Origin: CAZDCD01 sp964503885
GTDB taxonomy: Bacteria > Bacteroidota > Bacteroidia > Bacteroidales > UBA10428
DNA length: 64,000 bases
Reading direction: 5' to 3'
Assembly (NCBI GenBank): GCA_964503885.1
Contig: CAZDCD010000011.1
Coordinates: forward strand, 80,600-144,599
Below the pieces are notes generated by a model, which worked only from the letters and a program-made list of their open reading frames with translations, was not told the DNA's origin and searched no databases. Shown one piece after another: positions 59,787 through 64,000 of this stretch (its first letter is position 1; every line of letters begins with the position of its first letter). The position numbers were made by a program, and so were the translations under genes.

Positions 59787-60128
59787 TCTCCTCTCTTTTT
59801 TGTGTAGATTTATATTTTTTAAACTGGTAATACATTCGCTTAATTTAAAGAGGATTGTTAAAATAACAAGAGTTCAAAATAATAACGTGTTATGAATCAA
59901 ATAATTATGTGAGGGTACTTATTAACTCCGGTGCTTTTGTGCTTCCGCCTGATGCAGGCATGTTTGTGCCAAAAAGTGTTGATTTTTAGCCACAAAGACA
60001 CCAGGTCTCAAAGCAATCATAAAGAAATACATAATAAGATTATTAATATATTGATAAATCAGTTTTAGGCATTATTCCGGACCCACGCAATAGAAAAGCA
60101 AAATAGTATCACTGAAATAAACACACGA
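59787..60128. other. Intergenic spacer before a two-component pair
   Basis: 342 A+T-rich bp without a gene. GCCTG-ATG-CAGGC forms a short hairpin near 59950. ATTCCGGACCCACGCAAT at 60074-60091 resembles the right terminus of the MITE-like element at 21381-21396 (about 13 of 16 positions), so a relic may be present. I see no certain promoter box for the response regulator. Confidence 0.45.
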
Positions 60129-60617
60129 ATGAAACGAATTTTAATAGTTGATGACGACAAAGACATCAGGGTATCGCTCGAAGCGATTCTTGCCGAAGAA
60201 TTTCTTGTATCTACGGCATCTGGTAAAGACGAAGCCCTGAAGGAGCTGAACGGACCGAACAGGCCCGACCTGATCCTTATGGATGTGAAGATGGAGAGTG
60301 AACAGGAAGGCTTTGAGCTGGCTTCGGAACTTCATAATAATCCTGAATTTAACAGGATTCCCATTATTGTAATATCCAGTATAGAGGTGCTGTCGGTTTC
60401 AAATGCAGCAGCCGACATAGCCCGTGAAATGCGGCAAAAATATGGATACAGCAATTTAAATGTTCTGGTTCTCAGGTCTGTAACAGGGGAAGTGGTGATC
60501 GATTACAAATCGGCAGGATCCAATCAGTCGGTTTGCATCCAGGTAAACGGGTTTCACAGCAAACCTGTCCAGCCGAACAAGCTGTTCAGGGAAATACATA
60601 CTGTTCTGGGTAACTGA
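60129..60617 (+). CDS. Single-domain response regulator with an insertion
   Basis: A 162-residue REC domain protein with no output domain. The acidic pocket is LIVDDDKD (Asp 8-9), the phospho-acceptor is Asp 52 (LILMDVKM), the Ser/Thr switch is at VISS (83-84), and the Lys of SKPV is 145. Between switch and Lys there are about 60 residues, where about 20 is normal; the extra stretch includes AREMRQKYGYSNLNVLVLRS and KSAGSNQSVCIQVN. A REC protein of this kind signals by protein contact. A sensor kinase gene starts 14 bp downstream, so they are a cognate pair. Confidence 0.88.
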   Translation: MKRILIVDDDKDIRVSLEAILAEEFLVSTASGKDEALKELNGPNRPDLILMDVKMESEQEGFELASELHNNPEFNRIPIIVISSIEVLSVSNAAADIAREMRQKYGYSNLNVLVLRSVTGEVVIDYKSAGSNQSVCIQVNGFHSKPVQPNKLFREIHTVLGN

Positions 60618-60631
60618 TCAACAATACCGGT

Positions 60632-61945
60632 TTGGTTCCATTTAAATTAAAACTGAAAGGAAACAGGGCCAGGTGGCTTATCGACCTCCGATGGATCGCC
60701 GTCGTGTTTGTTGTGCTTGCCACCTTTGTCTCATCCAGGTTCCTAGGGATAGCCCTGTATGAATCAGCACTCTATGTCCTGGCGGGTATCCTGCTGGTTC
60801 TGAATGGTATTTACAAATTTCTTCAAAGGGCCATTGCCGCAAATACCCTGAAAATATTGAACGAACAATCGCTGATTATTCTGCAGATAGTCACTGATCT
60901 TATCCTGCTGACCTTCCTGCTTCATTTCACAGGTGGGGTTGAAAATCCGTTCATCATTTATTACTTTTTCCATCTGATGATTGCCAGCATATTACTACCC
61001 CGCAGGATCGGATATATGATTGCCACATTCATGCTGCTGCTTGTCGGATCGATGACCTTGCTTGAATTTCAGGGTATACTCCCCCATTATCACCTTAAGG
61101 GATTTCTGACCGGTGGCTTTTATCATAACCTGAACTACCTGGCGGGAACAGGATTTGTTTTTGTGACCACTTCATATGTTGTGGTATATATGACCGGTAC
61201 CATCTCGGCTAAACTCAGGGAAGCAGAAAAAGCATCCCGGCTGGCCAACAGGCAGCTTGAAGAAAAAGACAAGATCAAAGACGAGTATGTATACCGGTTG
61301 TCGCATGACATTAAAGGACATATCGCAGCCATAAAAAGCAGCCTTGATGCCTCACTGATCCAGAATGAGCCCGAAAAAATAAAGAAATTCAGCCGGATGG
61401 GATTGAACCGTACCGAGCTGATCACCGATTTTCTGGGAAATCTTCTTAGGATCACGCGGCTCAGGTTGAATAAAGAAAGCGAGCAATCGGATTTTTCATT
61501 GGGCGAGCTGTTGACCAGGGTAGTTGATCTATACCGTGAACAGGCCGATGAAAAGAAGATCCGGTTGGTGACCGGATTCAGGGAAAACAACCGGAAATGC
61601 CGGGGAAACCGGGTATCCCTCGAAGAGGCATTCACCAACCTCCTGCAAAATGCCATAAAATATACGCCCCCGGGAGGAGAAGTGAGCATCAGGCTGGGAA
61701 TTGTTAAGAATACCTTTGTTGCTGAGATTGAAGACACCGGCATTGGCATACCCGAGGATGAGATCAAAAGCATATTCAGGGAATTTTTCAGGGCAAGCAA
61801 TGCCCGCCAGCAGCTAAAGGAAGGCGACGGACTGGGGCTTGCGATCACCCGTCAGATCATTGAAAACCATAACGGAAAAATATCGGTGAAGAGCAGGGAG
61901 AACGAAGGAACGACGTTTACGGTCAAACTGGCGTGTGCGAATTAG
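60632..61945 (+). CDS. Membrane sensor histidine kinase
   Basis: A 437-residue kinase that begins at TTG (60632), 14 bp after the response regulator. The N-terminal half has about five to six transmembrane spans (for example WIAVVFVVLATFVSSRF, LYVLAGILLVLNGIY, IILQIVTDLILLTFLLHF, MIATFMLLLVGSMTLLEF). A linker with EKASRLANRQLEEKDK leads to the HisKA H-box YRLSHDIKGHIAAIKSSL, then HATPase_c boxes NLLQNAIKYTPPGGEVSI, IEDTGIGIPEDE, and EGDGLGLAITRQIIENH. No extracytoplasmic sensor loop is large, so it probably senses in the membrane. Signal and output are unknown. Confidence 0.92.
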   Translation: MVPFKLKLKGNRARWLIDLRWIAVVFVVLATFVSSRFLGIALYESALYVLAGILLVLNGIYKFLQRAIAANTLKILNEQSLIILQIVTDLILLTFLLHFTGGVENPFIIYYFFHLMIASILLPRRIGYMIATFMLLLVGSMTLLEFQGILPHYHLKGFLTGGFYHNLNYLAGTGFVFVTTSYVVVYMTGTISAKLREAEKASRLANRQLEEKDKIKDEYVYRLSHDIKGHIAAIKSSLDASLIQNEPEKIKKFSRMGLNRTELITDFLGNLLRITRLRLNKESEQSDFSLGELLTRVVDLYREQADEKKIRLVTGFRENNRKCRGNRVSLEEAFTNLLQNAIKYTPPGGEVSIRLGIVKNTFVAEIEDTGIGIPEDEIKSIFREFFRASNARQQLKEGDGLGLAITRQIIENHNGKISVKSRENEGTTFTVKLACAN

Positions 61946-62248
61946 ATTTTGGGTTATTTAAGCCTTAATTATTTACACGAAGAGCCAATTTACCCGCATA
62001 AATATTTTACTCTTTTTCGTTTAGGGCTGTATCAAAAAAGTACGCGTATTCGGCTAAGGCTTCTGCCTTGGCCGAACGATGGCAATGCAACAAGCTATTG
62101 ATTCATTCGCCGATAATATTTGCTGACAATTAAATCTTTGAAAAGATGATTATTTATAAAGAACATAATTCAGTAAATTTACATGACATTTTACTTTTAA
62201 AAATAATGAATACCGGTAAATACCGGCAATAAAAATAATACATCCAGT
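61946..62248. other. Intergenic spacer with a stem-loop
   Basis: 303 bp, A+T rich. TCGGCTAAGGC-TTCT-GCCTTGGCCGA at 62050-62075 is an 11-bp stem with one wobble and no T-run, 105 bp after the kinase stop. A direct repeat TACCGG-TAAA-TACCGG lies just ahead of the methyltransferase start. I see no SAM or cobalamin riboswitch. Confidence 0.45.
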
Positions 62249-63148
62249 ATGAGCAGAGGAAAAATAACCAAAGCAGTCTCAACCGGTAAAATCCTGGTTT
62301 CTGACGGGGCATGGGGCACCTTTCTGCAGAGAAAAGGGCTGAAACCCGGTGACTGCCCCGAACTGTGGTGCCTGCAACGATCGGGAGATGTGCTTGATAT
62401 TGCAAAGAGCTATATCACAGCAGGGGCCGATATGATAGAGACCAACAGTTTCGGGGGCAGCTCGCTGAAGCTGTCGCATTACGGACTGGGTGAAAAAGCC
62501 GGCGAGATCAACGAGGCGTCGGCAAAGATATCGCGCAGGGCAGCAGGCGAAAGCAACTGGGTGATTGCATCCATCGGTCCGACGGGTAAGATGCTGGTTA
62601 TGGGAGACATCACCGAAGAAGAATTATACAATTCATTTAAGGAACAGGCCATAGCCCTGGAAAAGGGCGGCGCCGATGCGTTGTGCATCGAGACCATGAG
62701 CGACCTTGATGAGGCCCGGCTGGCCATTCGTGCCGCAAAAGAAAACACGGCGCTCGAAGTGATCGCAACCTTTACATTCGACCGGATCGCCACGGGCGAA
62801 TTCCGCACCATGATGGGCGTATCACCCGAAGATGCTGCCCGGGTGGCAATTGAAGCCGGTGCAGACATTATCGGCACCAATTGCGGCAACGGCTTTGAAC
62901 GCATGATCGATATCGTTAAGATAATACGAACCGTTTCCGGAGACATACCGGTGCTTGTGCATGCCAATGCCGGATTACCGAAAAATATTGACGGCGAGGA
63001 TGTGTTCCCCGAAACCCCTGAACAGATGGCCGCCCTTGTACCAGCCCTTGTGGAAGCCGGAGCCGGCATCATCGGCGGGTGCTGCGGCACCACACCGGAG
63101 CATATAAAGGCTATTAAGGAGGCTGTTGACAGGATCAATCGCCGTTAA
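62249..63148 (+). CDS. Homocysteine S-methyltransferase family protein
   Basis: A 299-residue zinc-dependent TIM-barrel of the MetH N-terminal/BHMT kind. Seen: SDGAWGTFLQRKGL near residue 18, TNSFGGSSLKL near 66, ASIGPTGKM, ETMSDLDEARLAIRA near 149, and the zinc-binding Cys at GTNCGNG (near 210) and GGCCGT (near 277). It lacks folate- and B12-binding domains, so the methyl donor is a separate factor: betaine, S-methylmethionine or a corrinoid protein. No corrinoid partner is in the window. It is a lone gene. Confidence 0.9.
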   Translation: MSRGKITKAVSTGKILVSDGAWGTFLQRKGLKPGDCPELWCLQRSGDVLDIAKSYITAGADMIETNSFGGSSLKLSHYGLGEKAGEINEASAKISRRAAGESNWVIASIGPTGKMLVMGDITEEELYNSFKEQAIALEKGGADALCIETMSDLDEARLAIRAAKENTALEVIATFTFDRIATGEFRTMMGVSPEDAARVAIEAGADIIGTNCGNGFERMIDIVKIIRTVSGDIPVLVHANAGLPKNIDGEDVFPETPEQMAALVPALVEAGAGIIGGCCGTTPEHIKAIKEAVDRINRR

Positions 63149-63768
63149 TATTATGGTATTCTGATATTGCAGAAACGGTACCTCATTACATGTATGAATT
63201 CTATATCTGCTGTGCAATTCTTTTCTTACTTTTTTCTTGATAAAAAAGTAAGCAAAAAATCAAGCCAAAATGATCACCTGCCTTTACACACAAGGCTCTC
63301 ATGGCACGCGGCCATTTTGGCTGGCCTGCGCTCTTACTTATAAAATAATGGTAATGCTTGATTAAATTGTCGTATAGCTTAAAACATTTTTATAAAGATA
63401 TCTTTACTAAATCAAATCCTGAACTATACAAATTCATAATAACTCTTTATTATCAGTAAGCATTGATCTGTTGTGGCTCTCTGAAGCCAACCTTTATCTA
63501 GCGAATGAACTTCAAAGCGCAATTTGCAATTGCGCTTTGAATACCATTTAAATTTGTAATTCAAGATATTTTTTAGAATCAGGTATCAAATCGAATGATA
63601 AAAAATTCGATCGTCTGTGTTTATAATTATTTGAATTTAAATACGTTATAAGCTATTGTTATTCAGAATAAGAATAAATTAGCACCCAGATCAAAAAAAG
63701 TTGAAAAAACCGGGTAACCTTTCGGGCACTTTTTACACTTATATATATAACCCCTAACTTTATCCCAT
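63149..63768. other. Repeat-bearing intergenic region before an HTH gene
   Basis: 620 bp without a gene. Two strong inverted repeats occur: CTTACTTTTTT-CTTGAT-AAAAAAGTAAG at 63225-63252 and a 13-bp perfect pair TCAAAGCGCAATT-TGC-AATTGCGCTTTGA at 63512-63540. The first is followed by GCAAAAAATCAAGCCAAAA and a G+C-rich stretch GGCCATTTTGGCTGGCC, typical of dispersed Bacteroidota intergenic elements. Confidence 0.6.
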
Positions 63769-64000
63769 ATGCCCATCTCAAAAGCCATTAACATTTTACA
63801 GTCGCTCGACCAGTCGATTCACATGCATACGGCATGCAGGATGAAAGATCTGGCTCGGAGGCTCAACATATCGGAGCGCCAGCTGTTCAAATACGTAAAG
63901 CTCATGAGACGGTTCGGCGCCCCCATCGATTACAACCGGAAGATACACCTATACAGGTACACCAGGCCGGGTCATTTTCATATCGGGTTCATTCCGGAAA
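63769..64000 (+). CDS. HTH-domain protein, 5' part only
   Basis: 77 codons are visible from the ATG at 63769, cut by the window edge. The sequence ISKAINILQSLDQSIHMHTA, then KDLARRLNISERQLFKYVKL and FGAPIDYNRKIHLYRYTRP matches an HTH_11-type winged-helix domain, as in WYL-type and related Bacteroidota transcription regulators. The remainder, which would decide the class, is missing. The start is preceded by 620 bp of repeat-bearing DNA. Confidence 0.75.
   Translation, partial: MPISKAINILQSLDQSIHMHTACRMKDLARRLNISERQLFKYVKLMRRFGAPIDYNRKIHLYRYTRPGHFHIGFIPE

Noticed and set aside
62479..63138. Minus-strand frame of 219 codons opposite the methyltransferase
   Set aside because: Ser/Ala/Ile-rich low-complexity translation that mirrors the Gly/Ala codons of the TIM-barrel gene; no start signal and no family pattern.

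Overview
The window looks like a chromosomal segment of a Bacteroidota bacterium, most likely Bacteroidales-like. The evidence is: several type IX secretion (T9SS) products (PorP/SprF barrels, a PorE-like OmpA protein, PKD adhesins, type A and type B C-terminal sorting domains); a DAHP synthase fused to a type II chorismate mutase; a SecA of about 1,100 residues; the serC-serA-DUF1015 gene order; and promoter boxes of the Bacteroidota form TAnnTTTG. No tRNA, rRNA, CRISPR array or prophage was seen. Both window edges cut a gene: aroC on the left and an HTH protein on the right.

Layout. 1-4812: a minus-strand aromatic amino acid operon, pheA > DAHP synthase/chorismate mutase > aroB > aroD > aroC. 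Its 5' leader carries two consecutive attenuators, each with a short ORF rich in Phe/Tyr (the second also Trp) followed by an antiterminator/terminator pair. 4839-12236: a phosphoesterase, rsmE, a serine module (serC, serA, DUF1015), a comB-like phosphatase and gcvT. 12237-21161: secA, a large secreted BNR/PKD protein and formate-tetrahydrofolate ligase. 21520-30008: a T9SS surface module with a PorP/SprF barrel, a PorE-like OmpA protein and an M43-like protein whose active site is destroyed, divergent from a 1,451-residue PKD adhesin. 30108-31989: an A+T-rich SMC-type ATPase plus TOPRIM-like pair that could be a defence system. 32647-42118: a GH88/105 lipoprotein cassette with LVIVD lipoproteins and a barrel, small redox proteins, two methylthiotransferases, and a ferredoxin-reductase-like protein with two tiny Cys-bearing membrane proteins. 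42228-44660: a fused 2-oxoacid dehydrogenase E1.

44737-52064 is the most unusual block. An ECF sigma factor is followed by a membrane anti-sigma-like protein whose periplasmic part is a SprB-like repeat plus a type B T9SS sorting-like domain. Divergent from them lie a PorP/SprF barrel, a six-PKD adhesin and another sorting-domain protein. I infer a circuit that could sense T9SS traffic. A histidine-kinase relic and an orphan sorting domain flank the block.

52232-64000: ligA, a REP-associated (Y1) transposase bracketed by about 106-bp direct repeats and a further palindrome cluster, a DUF6913-like protein with dapA, barrels and a lipoprotein hydrolase, a response regulator/histidine kinase pair and a homocysteine S-methyltransferase. 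Intergenic DNA is rich in small repeats: heptanucleotide tandems, GATAATT palindromes, a MITE-like element with terminal inverted repeats, and GC-rich hairpins. Functions are read from recognisable motifs without database searches; regulatory and system-level interpretations are inference.
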